Source: Parvularcula maris (GTDB lineage Bacteria; Pseudomonadota; Alphaproteobacteria; Caulobacterales; Parvularculaceae). From it: a stretch of DNA of 64,000 nucleotides. The stretch spans positions 62,001 through 126,000 of the forward strand of contig NZ_JANIBC010000003.1 of NCBI RefSeq assembly GCF_024505085.1, read 5' to 3'. The translations under genes and the position numbers were made by a program. Each line of letters begins with the position of its first letter. The stretch's first letter is position 1. Shown piece by piece: positions 47,015 to 56,112 of this stretch. The notes under the pieces were generated by a model. That model was given only the letters and a program-made list of their open reading frames with translations. It was not told where the DNA came from and did not search any database.

Positions 47015-48763
47015 ATGCGGGCACTGGTCAGAGGGTACGAGGCGTTTCTGAGGATCGGTCCGGAGCTGTCGCCCTGGGACCGCACCCGCGCGCGCGGCGT
47101 CTATGTCTATGCCTGGCTCTTCCTCGCCTACCAGCTGGTGAACCTCGGGGGCATGACCTACAGCTACGGCGGCTGGGTCATCGACCATACGGCGAGCGTG
47201 GTGGCGGCAGCGCTGTTTCTCGCCGTCAGCGCCTGCCTGCGCTGGACGAAGAACTTCGCGCTGTTCCTCATTGGCTACTGTCTGATCAGCCTGGCGGGGT
47301 TCCTTGCCTCCTCCTTCGGCGCGGGCATCTACTCGTCCCTGGTACCGCAGCTCGTCCTCGGCTCGATGATGGCGGCCTTCGTCTTCGGGTGGCAGGCCGC
47401 CCTTCTGGTAGGCAGCAGCACCATCGCGGTCCTTTGTCTCCAGCTCGGCTTCTCTTTGAGCGGTGTCGGTGCGGAGGCCGTCTGGACCGAGGCCCGCACC
47501 CAGCAGCGCTTCCTCCAGGCCGTCTACGCCGTCGGGATGGGCACGGCGATGAGCGCGCTTCTCAGCTATAGCTGCCAGAAAGCGATGCGCGATCTCGACC
47601 GTGCACGCAGGAAGGCAGAGGACCTCGCCCAGGCGAAGTCCGACTTCCTCGCCACGATGAGCCACGAGCTCCGCACGCCCATGAACGGGGTGCTCGGCCT
47701 GACCGAGGCGCTTCTGTCCGGGGAGCCGGGTAAGCTCGACGGCGAGCAGCCGCGCCTTCTGGGCCATATCAAGGGCTCAGGCGAGCACCTTCTCTCCCTC
47801 CTCAACGACGTCCTCGATTTCTCGAAGATCGAGGCCGGGAAGATGCGGATCGAGCCGCGGGTCTTCGATCTTCACGCTCTTCTGGAGGCGGTGCGGATGA
47901 CCTATCTCGAACCCGCCTCGGCCAAGGGCCTTCGCCTGGAACTCGTGATCGGACCGGGCCTGCCGAAAAACGTGAGGGGCGATGACCGCCGCGTGAGGCA
48001 GGTGCTCAACAACCTGGTCTCGAACGCAGTGAAGTTCACCGAGGCCGGCTCGGTCCGTCTTCTAGCCGAGCGCGGCGACGATGACGAGATCGTCTTCAGG
48101 GTGCGCGATACGGGGCCTGGCATCCCCAAAGAGGCTGCCGCCACGATCTTCGAGCCCTTCGAGCAGGGGCAGGGACGAAGGGCCGGCACCGGTCTGGGTC
48201 TCTCCATCTGTGTCAATCTGTGCGAGCAGATGGGCGGCTCGATCCTCTTGGAGGCGACGGGCAACGGGGGAAGCTGCTTCCGGGTCGAGCTTCGTCTTCC
48301 CGCTGCCGAGGAGGAGGGCGCGGCCCGTATCCTGCCTTCCGGCGACCTCCGCCTTGCGGGTCTCAAAGTGCTGGTGGCGGAGGACAACACCGTCAACTGC
48401 CTGGTCCTGGAGCAGTTCCTCAAGCTCTGGGGGATGAAGGGTGTGTTCGCGGAGCACGGCGCTGCGGCGCTGGAGCTTCTGGAGGCCGGGGACTACGATC
48501 TGATGCTGGTCGATCGCCAGATGCCGGTCATGGACGGCGTCGCGACGACCAGGGCGGTAAGGGCGCGGGGCGACGCCAAGGCATCCATTCCGATCATCGC
48601 TGTCACGGCCGATGTCTTCGAGACGGGCCGGAACGCCATGGCGGAGGCGGGCGCCGACGGCTTTGTCGGCAAGCCGTTGAACCCCGAAGAGCTTCTGCGC
48701 GCCATCGGCAAGGTGCTACCGGAAGGCGCAAGCCCCGCCTCAGCCACTGAAGTGACGGGGTGA
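47015..48763 (+). CDS. Hybrid membrane histidine kinase/response regulator
   Basis: 582 residues. About six membrane helices fill residues 25-185 without a large periplasmic loop, a MASE-like sensor. A short coiled coil (KAMRDLDRARRKAEDLAQAK) leads to HisKA with the phospho-His in ATMSHELRTPMNGVLG (about 215). HATPase: NLVSNAVKFTE, RDTGPGIP, GTGLGLSIC. A receiver (about 450-570) has AEDNTVN, the phospho-Asp in LVDRQMPVMDG, and the Lys in GFVGKPLNPEE. The hybrid form needs an Hpt partner; an orphan Hpt protein is at 56113-56454. ATG at 47015 chosen over an upstream TTG. Signal unknown; unusually it sits between fabD and fabG. Confidence 0.92.
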   Translation: MRALVRGYEAFLRIGPELSPWDRTRARGVYVYAWLFLAYQLVNLGGMTYSYGGWVIDHTASVVAAALFLAVSACLRWTKNFALFLIGYCLISLAGFLASSFGAGIYSSLVPQLVLGSMMAAFVFGWQAALLVGSSTIAVLCLQLGFSLSGVGAEAVWTEARTQQRFLQAVYAVGMGTAMSALLSYSCQKAMRDLDRARRKAEDLAQAKSDFLATMSHELRTPMNGVLGLTEALLSGEPGKLDGEQPRLLGHIKGSGEHLLSLLNDVLDFSKIEAGKMRIEPRVFDLHALLEAVRMTYLEPASAKGLRLELVIGPGLPKNVRGDDRRVRQVLNNLVSNAVKFTEAGSVRLLAERGDDDEIVFRVRDTGPGIPKEAAATIFEPFEQGQGRRAGTGLGLSICVNLCEQMGGSILLEATGNGGSCFRVELRLPAAEEEGAARILPSGDLRLAGLKVLVAEDNTVNCLVLEQFLKLWGMKGVFAEHGAAALELLEAGDYDLMLVDRQMPVMDGVATTRAVRARGDAKASIPIIAVTADVFETGRNAMAEAGADGFVGKPLNPEELLRAIGKVLPEGASPASATEVTG

Positions 48764-48795
48764 CAGGCGCCGGAGCCGGGCCTAGTCCCATCGCC

Positions 48796-49533
48796 ATGTT
48801 CGATCTCAGCTCCAAGACCGCCCTCGTCACCGGCGCCACCGGCGGCATCGGCGAGGCCATCGCCCGCACCCTCCACACCCAGGGCGCCACCGTCGCCATC
48901 TCCGGCCGCAACGAGGGCAAGCTCGAAGCCCTCGCCAGCGATCTCGGCGAGCGGGTGCATATCCTGCCCGCCGATCTCTCCGATCTCGAAGCCTGCGGGG
49001 CGCTCCCCGGTCGTGCCCAGGACGCCATGGGTGGGCTCGAAATACTGATCGCCAATGCGGGCATCACCCGCGACAACCTCATGATGCGGATGAAGGACGA
49101 GGATTTCGACGAGGTCCTCAAGGTGAACCTCACCGCCACCTGGCACCTCGCCAAGGCCTGCCTGCGCGGCATGATGAAGGCGAGGAAGGGCCGGATCATC
49201 GGCGTGACCTCGGTGGTCGGCGTCACCGGCAATCCCGGCCAGACCAACTACGCCGCTTCCAAAGCCGGCATGATCGGCATGATGAAGAGCCTCGCCGCCG
49301 AGGTCGCCAGCCGCAACATCACCGCCAACTGCATCGCGCCCGGCTTCATCGCCACGCCGATGACCGACGCTCTGACCGACGACCAGAAGGGCAAGATCAA
49401 CGAGGCGATCCCCGCTGGCCGCATGGGCACGCCGGAGGAGATCGCGGGTGCCGCCGCCTATCTCGCCTCGGACGAAGCCGCCTATGTTACGGGCCAGACC
49501 CTGCACGTGAACGGCGGCATGGCGATGATCTGA
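48796..49533 (+). CDS. fabG: 3-oxoacyl-ACP reductase
   Basis: 245 residues. SDR fold: NADPH loop LVTGATGGIGEAIA, NAGITRDNLMMRM, catalytic Ser in VVGVTGNPGQTNYAASKAG with Y-x3-K, IAPGFIATPMTDAL and the C-terminal TGQTLHVNGGMAMI. It reduces beta-ketoacyl-ACP to beta-hydroxyacyl-ACP. The canonical start MFDLSSKTALVTGA (48796) is used; a GTG at 48760 overlapping the kinase stop (GTGA) would add 12 residues and is a real alternative. Followed by a 360-base gap with a MITE-like element. Confidence 0.95.
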   Translation: MFDLSSKTALVTGATGGIGEAIARTLHTQGATVAISGRNEGKLEALASDLGERVHILPADLSDLEACGALPGRAQDAMGGLEILIANAGITRDNLMMRMKDEDFDEVLKVNLTATWHLAKACLRGMMKARKGRIIGVTSVVGVTGNPGQTNYAASKAGMIGMMKSLAAEVASRNITANCIAPGFIATPMTDALTDDQKGKINEAIPAGRMGTPEEIAGAAAYLASDEAAYVTGQTLHVNGGMAMI

Positions 49534-49591
49534 CGGCGTAGGGCAGCTCACCGCAGGTGTGCCGCCGTTCCAAGGGCTGATGTCACTGCGC

Positions 49592-49827
49592 GGTAGTGGG
49601 TCAGTTTGAATATTTGAGGCAAAGAACTGGCACCACCCCCACCTCTTCCTCCGGGAGAGGTCGAAGGCTGCGTAGCAGGCTTCGGGTGAGGGCCTCCATA
49701 GAGCGAGCGTCGCCTGCTACTTGCCCTCACTCGACATTATAAATGTCGATCTCTGAAAGGGAGAGATAAGCGAGCAGGCCCCTCAACGAAGAAGACTGCC
49801 GTCTTCATTTCCAACTGACCCACTACC
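49592..49827. mobile_element. MITE-like element with 15-bp terminal inverted repeats
   Basis: GGTAGTGGGTCAGTT at 49592-49606 is exactly inverted at 49813-49827. ACTGCGCGG occurs just outside each end (49585-49593 and 49829-49837), a possible target duplication that partly overlaps the left terminus. There is no transposase frame in the 236 bases. The interior contains a family C palindromic unit (about 49630-49770: CCTCTTCCTCCGGGAGAGG, TTCGGGTGAGGGC, CCCTCACTCGACATT). It fills most of the 361-base fabG to NTF2-like gap; nothing else is seen there. Confidence 0.55.
49630..49770. repeat. Palindromic element, family C, diverged copy 2
   Basis: Same order as the copy at 11872-12009: a CTCT..CGGGAGAGG palindrome, CTTCGGGTGAGGGC, an inverted GCCCTCAC, and a closing AGGGAGAG arm, but with more changes, and an ACATTATAAATGT palindrome near the right side. 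Nested within the MITE-like inverted repeats. Confidence 0.55.
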
Positions 49828-49894
49828 TACTGCGCGGCTCGCTTGCGAAGAAAACATATCGGATGTGTAGTCCCCTCCGAGGGGGGACGATCCT

Positions 49895-50368
49895 ATGAAG
49901 CGCTTCATCATGGTGATTGTTGGCTTCGCTGCACTGCTCGGTGGGGCACAGGCTGAAGTTGACGAGGAGACCCGCAGCGCTGCCGTCGCCGTCTTCGATG
50001 AGATGCGAGAGACGTTCGAGCGCCATGCCGGACAGGCCGATCCGTCACCTCTTTTTGCGCTGTTGCGACCGGATACGGCGATGGTCTCTCCGGGCGGGCC
50101 GGTCTGGGACCGCATCTATGCCGATGCGGCGGAGCAGGGTCTTCCTTTTCCCAACGGCTTTTCCATTGACGTCCAGCCCCGCGAAGTCGTCGTCATGAGC
50201 GAAGAATGGGCCTATGAGTTCGGCACGTCCGTCGTCACCTACACCCCTCAAGGTGAAGAGCCGATGACGGTGCGGGATACCTATCTTCTGCTTCTGCGCA
50301 ATGAGGGGGAGGGCTGGAAGCTCTACCGCGAAGTCGCCAGCCTGCGCGCCCCGCCAGGCGGTTGGTAG
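49895..50368 (+). CDS. Exported NTF2/SnoaL-like protein
   Basis: 157 residues. Signal peptide MKRFIMVIVGFAALLGGAQA; the mature part has the helix-then-curved-sheet order of NTF2-like proteins (AVAVFDEMRETFERHAG, ALLRPDTAMVSPGGPVW, WAYEFGTSVVTYTPQGEEPMTVRDTYLLLLRNEGEGWKLYREVAS). The last strand W-K-L-Y-R-E-V is typical of SnoaL/DUF4440-type folds. Ligand or enzymatic role unknown. It precedes the MscS gene by 35 bases and may share its message. Confidence 0.7.
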   Translation: MKRFIMVIVGFAALLGGAQAEVDEETRSAAVAVFDEMRETFERHAGQADPSPLFALLRPDTAMVSPGGPVWDRIYADAAEQGLPFPNGFSIDVQPREVVVMSEEWAYEFGTSVVTYTPQGEEPMTVRDTYLLLLRNEGEGWKLYREVASLRAPPGGW

Positions 50369-50403
50369 GGAACTTTTCCGGCGGCTCTCCATTTCCAGCA
50401 GTG

Positions 50404-51417
50404 ATGCAAGAACAGCAAGCGCCTGCGCCGGAAAACCCGAATGCCCCGCTCCCCGAAGAGAGCCCCTCCGGCGAGGATGCGCCTCTCGACGAGGCGCTGA
50501 AACCCACCGAGATATCGAGCTTCTCGGACTTCACTACCTACCTCTTCGACCGGTTCGAAAGCTACGTCACCGGCGCCATCGCCTTGGCGCCCAAGCTCAT
50601 TATCGCGGCGATCATCCTGGCCCTGACTTGGCTGGTCGCAAGGGGGGTCCGGTTCGTGGCGGGCTGGATCACCCACCGCACCCATGCCCGGCAGAGCCTG
50701 ACCGATCTCGCCAAGACCCTGAGCGGGCTTCTGGTCTGGTTCTTCGGCGGTTTCTCGGCCCTCGCCGTGATCTTCCCCTCGATCAATCCCAGCTCGCTCC
50801 TGGCGGGCCTCGGGGTCGGCGGCATCGTCATCGGCATCGCCTTCCAGGACATTTTCAAGAACTTCATGGCCGGGGTGTTGATCCTCGCCCGCAAGACCAT
50901 GTCGATCGGCGACTATATCTCCTCCGGCGACGTGGAGGGGCGGATCGAGCGGATCACCCTGCGCGACACCTATCTCAGGCGCGTCGACCGTGAGCTGGTG
51001 CTGGTGCCCAACGCCTATCTCTTCGAGAACCCGGTGCGCGTCTGGACCGATCCCGACCACCGCCGCTACGACGTGGTCGTGGGCGTGGGCTACGGCGAGA
51101 ACGTCGCCGAGGCGCGGCAGGTCATCGAGAAGGCCGTCTCCACGTTGGAGTTCGGCTCTGCCAACAAGCCTCAGGTCTTCGCCGCCGAGTTCGCGGACAG
51201 CTCCATCAACTTCAACGTGCGCTGGTGGGCCGAGCCCGAGCCCCTCGACATGCATCGGAGCCGCGATCAGGTCGTGCAGGCGATCAAGGAGGCCCTCGAC
51301 GGTGCCGGGATCGAGATTCCCTTCCCCTACCGGACGCTGACCTTCGCGGAGGGCTTGCGAATCGATGGCGGCCCGAAGGACGAAGAGAAACAGCAGGATG
51401 CGGAGGCCGCCGAGTAG
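50404..51417 (+). CDS. Mechanosensitive channel of small conductance family (MscS)
   Basis: 337 residues. A proline/acid-rich cytoplasmic N-terminus (about 1-60), three membrane helices, the pore helix LAGLGVGGIVIGIAFQDIFKN followed by FMAGVLILARKTMSIGDYI, and the beta/middle and C-terminal alpha-beta domains of MscS (VPNAYLFENPVRVWTDPDHRR, NVRWWAEP). It releases solutes on hypo-osmotic shock. The ATG at 50404 is chosen; a TTG at 50362 overlapping the previous stop could add 14 residues. It interrupts the normal fabG-acpP neighbourhood. Confidence 0.93.
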   Translation: MQEQQAPAPENPNAPLPEESPSGEDAPLDEALKPTEISSFSDFTTYLFDRFESYVTGAIALAPKLIIAAIILALTWLVARGVRFVAGWITHRTHARQSLTDLAKTLSGLLVWFFGGFSALAVIFPSINPSSLLAGLGVGGIVIGIAFQDIFKNFMAGVLILARKTMSIGDYISSGDVEGRIERITLRDTYLRRVDRELVLVPNAYLFENPVRVWTDPDHRRYDVVVGVGYGENVAEARQVIEKAVSTLEFGSANKPQVFAAEFADSSINFNVRWWAEPEPLDMHRSRDQVVQAIKEALDGAGIEIPFPYRTLTFAEGLRIDGGPKDEEKQQDAEAAE

Positions 51418-51604
51418 TTGAATATTGCCGAACTGTTAGAAGGATTTTCTTCAGGAACCGGCAACTTCTCAAGCGTCACAAGCCTTTCCGCCACGCCCTG
51501 TATTGGACCATCAACCCCGCTTGCGCCCCGGATGGGGTTCCCTTACAGCGCGAGCACCAACACATACCCCTCGCCATGAGGGCGAGAGGAAGAAGGAGTT
51601 CCCC

Positions 51605-51841
51605 ATGTCGGACATCGCCGCACGCGTTCAGAAGATCACCGCTGAGAATCTCGATGTGGACGCGTCGAAAGTCGAGCCGAAAGCCAGCTTCATCGACGAC
51701 CTCGGCGCGGACAGCCTCGACATCGTCGAGCTCGTCATGGCCTTCGAGGAAGAGTTCGACATCGAGATCCCCGATGACGCCGCCGAGAACATCCAGACCG
51801 TCGGCGACGCCATCAAGTTCATCGAAGAGCGCAAGAAGTAA
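51605..51841 (+). CDS. acpP: Acyl carrier protein
   Basis: 78 residues, highly acidic. [20 protein letters not shown], the phosphopantetheine serine in [19 protein letters not shown], then [18 protein letters not shown]. The central carrier of fatty-acid synthesis, modified by AcpS. AAGGAG lies seven bases before the ATG at 51605. It precedes fabF, with 92 bases between. Confidence 0.97.
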   Translation: MSDIAARVQKITAENLDVDASKVEPKASFIDDLGADSLDIVELVMAFEEEFDIEIPDDAAENIQTVGDAIKFIEERKK

Positions 51842-51933
51842 GCGCTCCGATACGCTGCGGCGCAGGGTCTAGGCCGGAACCTGCGCACGCGGCCCCTTCG
51901 TTCCCTCCGGTCTTCAGTGGTTAGGAGGCCGCG

Positions 51934-53208
51934 ATGCAAAGACGTGTCGTCGTGACGGGCCTGGGTCTCGTCACCCCGGTCGGCAGCGGAACGAAGGAAG
52001 CAGCCTGGCAGGGGCCATGGAAAGCGCTCCTGGAAGGCAAGTCCGGCGCCCGCCGCATTGACGATCTCTTCGACGTCTCCGACCTCGGCTGCCAGATTGG
52101 CGCGCCCGTGCCCCGTGACGGCCAGCTGGCCTTCAACCCCGATGACTGGGTCGCGCCCAAAGAGCAGCGCCGGATAGAGGACTTCATCGTCTTCGGCATG
52201 GCGGCTGCCGAGATGGCGCTGGCTGATTCGGGCCTGCCCCTCGATAGCGACGAGGCCAAGGAGCGCACCGGCGTCCTGATGGGCTCAGGGATCGGCGGCC
52301 TCGACGGCATCGCCCAGACCGCGCTCTCGCTACAGGAGAAGGGGCCGCGCAAGGTCTCGCCCTTCTTCATTCCCTCCTGCCTGATCAACCTCACCTCCGG
52401 GCAGATCTCCATCAAGCACCAGCTCAAGGGGCCGAACCACGCGGTGGTCACCGCCTGCGCCACGGGCGTGCATGCTATCGGCGATGCGGCGCGGCTGATC
52501 GCCTATGGCGACGCCGACGCCATGGTCGCGGGCGGCACCGAAGGTTCGATCTGCCGCATCGGCTATGCGGGCTTCCTAGCCTGCAAGGCGCTGACCACGG
52601 GCTTCAACGACAACCCGACGGCAGCTTCCCGCCCTTACGATAAGGACCGCGACGGCTTCCTGATGGGCGAGGGCGCAGGCGTCGTGATCCTTGAGGAGTA
52701 CGAGAAGGCCAAGGCCCGCGGCGCCACCATCTACGCCGAGATCACCGGCTACGGTCTGTCGGGCGATGCCTACCACGTGACCGCCCCGGCGGAAGACGGG
52801 GATGGCGGCTACCGGGCCATGAAGGCGGCGATCGCGCGGGCAGGGGTGGACCCCTCCGAGATCGGCTATGTCAACGCCCACGGCACCTCGACGCCTTTGG
52901 GCGACGAGGCCGAGCTGCGCGCGGTGGAGCGCCTGTTTGGTGATGCGGCGGACGGGCTGGTGATGTCCTCCACCAAGTCCTCGGTCGGACACCTCTTGGG
53001 TGCGGCGGGAGCCATCGAGGCGATCTACTCGATCCTCGCCATGCGCGACGGCGTGGCGCCAGCGACCCTCAACCTCGACAACCCGTCCGTGGAGACGAAG
53101 ATCAACCTCGCACCCAAAACGCCGGTGGAGAAAAGCATCGATTGCGTGCTATCCAACTCCTTCGGCTTTGGGGGCACCAATGCATCGATCGTCATGCGCA
53201 AGGTCTAA
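51934..53208 (+). CDS. fabF: Beta-ketoacyl-ACP synthase II
   Basis: 424 residues. [15 protein letters not shown] start, the active-site Cys in [18 protein letters not shown], the two His in [11 protein letters not shown] and [16 protein letters not shown], and [12 protein letters not shown] at the end. It elongates acyl-ACP with malonyl-ACP; the FabF type favours C16:1 to C18:1. Followed closely by mltG, then yicC and gmk, a conserved alphaproteobacterial run. Confidence 0.97.
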   Translation: MQRRVVVTGLGLVTPVGSGTKEAAWQGPWKALLEGKSGARRIDDLFDVSDLGCQIGAPVPRDGQLAFNPDDWVAPKEQRRIEDFIVFGMAAAEMALADSGLPLDSDEAKERTGVLMGSGIGGLDGIAQTALSLQEKGPRKVSPFFIPSCLINLTSGQISIKHQLKGPNHAVVTACATGVHAIGDAARLIAYGDADAMVAGGTEGSICRIGYAGFLACKALTTGFNDNPTAASRPYDKDRDGFLMGEGAGVVILEEYEKAKARGATIYAEITGYGLSGDAYHVTAPAEDGDGGYRAMKAAIARAGVDPSEIGYVNAHGTSTPLGDEAELRAVERLFGDAADGLVMSSTKSSVGHLLGAAGAIEAIYSILAMRDGVAPATLNLDNPSVETKINLAPKTPVEKSIDCVLSNSFGFGGTNASIVMRKV

Positions 53209-53212
53209 GACG

Positions 53213-54214
53213 TTGAGAAGCGGGCAGGACGGCTTCCTCCGCATCATCCTTCTCCTGCTGCTGGCGGTGCTGGCCGCCACGGCGCTGGTCGGCTTCCTGG
53301 CCGTCCAGAAGCTTCAGGCGGACGGCCCCCTGGACGAGCCCGCCGTCATCTGGGTCGAGCGCGGCGACAGTCTGCGCCGGGTGGAGGAGAAGCTGGCGAT
53401 CCTCGGCGCGATCGACGAGCCGGGCATGTTCTACTACTACGGCCGCGCCACGGGCCTCGCCGAGGGCCTGCGCGCCGGCGAGTTCGAAGTGCCTGCCGGC
53501 GCTTCGCTTCAAGACATTGCAACGGTCCTGACCGAGGCCGACCCCATCCTGCGCTTCGTCACCATCCCCGAGGGCGTCACCGTGGCCCAGGCCATGCGCC
53601 TCATCGAGGCGGCACCCATGCTCAAAGGCGATGTGGGCATTGCTCCGCCCGAGGGGACCATGCTGCCCGAGACCTACGCCTATGAGCGCGGGGAGACGCG
53701 GGAGGCCCTGGTCGCTCGCACCACCTCTGCTCACCAAGCGCTGGTAGACGAGCTATGGCCGAACCGGGCTTCTGACCTTCCGGTGAAGACGAAGGAGGAG
53801 GCGGTTATTCTCGCCTCCATCGTGGAGAAAGAGACCGCCGTTCCGGAGGAACGCCCCCGCGTGGCGGCCGTCTTCACCAATCGCCTGCGGCGCGGCATGC
53901 GGCTCCAGTCCGACCCCACCATCATCTACGGTGTCACCGGCGGCGAGCCGATGGGGCGGGGCATCAGGCGCTCCGAGCTCGCCAACGCCGAAAACCCCTA
54001 CAACACCTACCGGGTGGGCGGCCTCCCGCCGACGCCCATCGCCAATCCGGGACGGGAGTCGCTGGCGGCGGTGCTGAACCCGGCGGACACCAACGATCTC
54101 TACTTCGTCGCCGACGGCACGGGCGGGCACGCTTTCGCCGCGACCCTGCGCGAGCACAACGCCAATGTTGCCCGCTGGCGCGCCATCGAGCGGGCGCGCA
54201 AGCAGGGCGGGTAG
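53213..54214 (+). CDS. mltG: Endolytic murein transglycosylase
   Basis: 333 residues. One N-terminal membrane helix (IILLLLLAVLAATALVGF), a LysM-like part (AVIWVERGDSLRRVEEKLAILGAI), then the YceG catalytic domain with the Glu in AVILASIVEKETAV, ERPRVAAVFTNRLRRGMRLQSDPTIIYG, NTYRVGGLPPTPIANPGRESLAAVLNP and the FVADGTGGHAF end. It cuts nascent glycan strands at the inner membrane and sets their length. A TTG at 53213, five bases after the fabF stop, is the only fitting start. Confidence 0.95.
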   Translation: MRSGQDGFLRIILLLLLAVLAATALVGFLAVQKLQADGPLDEPAVIWVERGDSLRRVEEKLAILGAIDEPGMFYYYGRATGLAEGLRAGEFEVPAGASLQDIATVLTEADPILRFVTIPEGVTVAQAMRLIEAAPMLKGDVGIAPPEGTMLPETYAYERGETREALVARTTSAHQALVDELWPNRASDLPVKTKEEAVILASIVEKETAVPEERPRVAAVFTNRLRRGMRLQSDPTIIYGVTGGEPMGRGIRRSELANAENPYNTYRVGGLPPTPIANPGRESLAAVLNPADTNDLYFVADGTGGHAFAATLREHNANVARWRAIERARKQGG

Positions 54215-54216
54215 GG

Positions 54217-55110
54217 GTGGTCTCGAAAGACCAGCCCGGCCCACTCCAGTCCATGACCGGCTACGGCTCGGCGGAGGGGGAGGCGGCGGGCGCCTCGTTC
54301 CGCTGGGAGATGCGCTCGGTCAACGGGCGCGGGCTCGACGCCAAGATGCGCCTGCCCCAGGGCGCCGAAGAGCTCGAGCCGCAGCTTCGCAAGAAGCTCG
54401 CGCCCCTCCAGCGCGGCACAGTGAACATCTCGCTCAAGCTGACCCGCGAGGAGAGCGACGCGGCCCTGGTCGTCGACGAGGAGGCCCTGGCCGCCGCGGC
54501 CCACGCCATCCAGACCGTGCGCACGGCCATCGAGTGCGACCTGCCGAGGCCAGAAGCGGTGCTCTCGATGCGCGGCGTCCTCGCCCCGCCCACCGCCGAG
54601 AAGACCTTTCCGGAAGTGCTGCTGGCCGCGCTCGATGAGAGCTTCGGGCGGGCCGTCGCGGCGCTTCTCAGCTCACGCCAGGCCGAGGGGGCGGAGATTT
54701 CCGCTGTCCTCAAGGACCGCCTTACTGCGATGCAGAAGCTCGTCGCCGATGTGCGCGAGGGTACGGCGAACACCCGCGCCGACCTCACCGCAAAGCTTCG
54801 CGCCCAGGTGGAGGAGGTGGCCCCCGGCCTCGTCTCCGACGACCGTGTGGCCCAGGAGGTGGTGATGCTGGCCATCAAGGCCGATGTCAGCGAGGAGCTC
54901 GATCGTCTCTCCGTGCACCTCTCATCCTTCGCAGAGCAGCTCGAAAAGGGCGGCGCCGTGGGGCGGCGGCTCGAGTTTCTGAGCCAGGAGCTGATGCGCG
55001 AGGCTTCGACCCTCACGGTCAAGCTGCCCTCGGCGGAGCTCAAGAACCTCGGGCTCGACTTCAAGGAGCACGTTGACAGCTTGCGCGAGCAAGTCTTGAA
55101 CCTCGCATGA
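54217..55110 (+). CDS. yicC: YicC family endoribonuclease
   Basis: 297 residues. SMTGYGSAEGEAAGASFRWEMRSVNGRGLD matches the family N-terminus (MTGF/YG plus R-S-V-N-x-R), followed by a long helical region and the C-terminal DUF1732-type domain GRRLEFLSQELMREASTL ... LGLDFKEHVDSLREQVLNL. E. coli YicC is reported as an RNase acting on the small RNA RyhB. GTG start at 54217, two bases after mltG. Its stop overlaps the gmk start (ATGA). Confidence 0.93.
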   Translation: MVSKDQPGPLQSMTGYGSAEGEAAGASFRWEMRSVNGRGLDAKMRLPQGAEELEPQLRKKLAPLQRGTVNISLKLTREESDAALVVDEEALAAAAHAIQTVRTAIECDLPRPEAVLSMRGVLAPPTAEKTFPEVLLAALDESFGRAVAALLSSRQAEGAEISAVLKDRLTAMQKLVADVREGTANTRADLTAKLRAQVEEVAPGLVSDDRVAQEVVMLAIKADVSEELDRLSVHLSSFAEQLEKGGAVGRRLEFLSQELMREASTLTVKLPSAELKNLGLDFKEHVDSLREQVLNLA

Positions 55111-55757
55111 GCGAAAAAGCACTGATCGAACGGCGCGGGCTCCTGCTCGTGGTCTCGAGCCCTTCGGGCGCTGGCAAGACCACCCTGGCCAAGAGGCTGC
55201 TGGGCTCCGATGCAGGGATCGCCATCTCGATCTCGGCAACGACGCGTCCCAAGCGCCCCGGCGAGATCGACGGCAAGGACTACCACTTCATCACCCCGGA
55301 CGAGTTCGAGCGCCGCGACCGCGCGGGCTTTTTCCTGGAGAGCGCCAAGGTCTTCGGCAACCGCTACGGCACGCCGAAGGAGGAGGTCTTCAACACGCTG
55401 GAGACCGGAAAGGACATCCTCTTCGACATCGACTGGCAGGGCAAGCAGCAGCTCGATGAGCGGGCGGGGGGCGACGTGGTCTCGGTCTTCATCCTGCCCC
55501 CCTCCCGCGACGCACTGGAGCAGCGCCTGCGCTCCCGCGGCCAGGACGATGACGAGGTGATCCGCCGCCGCATGGAGATGGCCGACAACGAGATCAGCCA
55601 CTACGCCGAGTACGAATATGTCATCCTCAACGACGACATCGACAAGGCGGATACCCAGCTTCGGTCGATCCTGGCAGCGGAGCGTCTGAAACGGCGACGC
55701 CAAACGGGGCTGAGGACCTTTGTGGACAGGGTCATCACCCCGGTCGTCCCGGATTGA
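55107..55757 (+). CDS. gmk: Guanylate kinase
   Basis: 216 residues. P-loop SSPSGAGKTTLAKRLL, ISATTRPKRPGEIDGKDYHF (GMP site), FLESAKVFGNRYGTPKEEV, and ILFDIDWQGKQQLDE. It phosphorylates GMP/dGMP. ATG overlaps yicC, as often seen in proteobacteria. Last gene of the fabF-mltG-yicC-gmk run; about 100 bases later a family A repeat begins. Confidence 0.96.
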   Translation: MSEKALIERRGLLLVVSSPSGAGKTTLAKRLLGSDAGIAISISATTRPKRPGEIDGKDYHFITPDEFERRDRAGFFLESAKVFGNRYGTPKEEVFNTLETGKDILFDIDWQGKQQLDERAGGDVVSVFILPPSRDALEQRLRSRGQDDDEVIRRRMEMADNEISHYAEYEYVILNDDIDKADTQLRSILAAERLKRRRQTGLRTFVDRVITPVVPD

Positions 55758-56112
55758 GACGGTACGGAAGGTTGGTCTGCTGAGCGTTTTCCTGTAAGCC
55801 CGCTGGCAGGTTCTCTTTCGTCGCAGGAAATTTATAAGATGACGGTTCTTCTCTGCCATCATCCCGGAAAGCCGTAGGCTTATCCGGGACCCATGGAGCG
55901 ACCGCCTCAAGAGTTGCGGCGGCAAGTCCATGGATCCCGGCTCTACGCTTCGCTACGGCCGGGATGACGACTGGCGAGGAAGGCGTATAGGAATTGCTTT
56001 CGTTAGACACGGCCGTCAGCAAGGCTGAGCAGCCAGCGACCATTGTATCAGATTCACCTTCCGTTATCGTTCTGAAGACGCGCTGTTAAGTCTCTGCTGC
56101 TACCAAGCTCCC
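55758..56112. other. Intergenic region gmk-Hpt (355 bases)
   Basis: No gene supported. It holds family A copy 8 (55858-55969). The 130 bases before the Hpt gene are less GC-rich and probably carry its promoter; no clear -35/-10 pair was fixed. Confidence 0.55.
55858..55969. repeat. Bipartite palindromic element, family A, copy 8
   Basis: ATCATCCCGGAAAGCCGTAG head (first base of GTCAT changed), GGGACCCATGG, a short spacer, TCCATGGATCCCGGCTC, and a tail ending CGGCCGGGATGAC. Downstream of gmk. Confidence 0.9.

Noticed and set aside
49534-49894. Transposase remnant within the MITE-like element
   Set aside because: No open frame of useful length or transposase motif in the 236 bases.
54261-55931. 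556-codon open frame antisense to yicC and gmk
   Set aside because: Serine/arginine-rich shadow of two conserved genes, also crossing a repeat.
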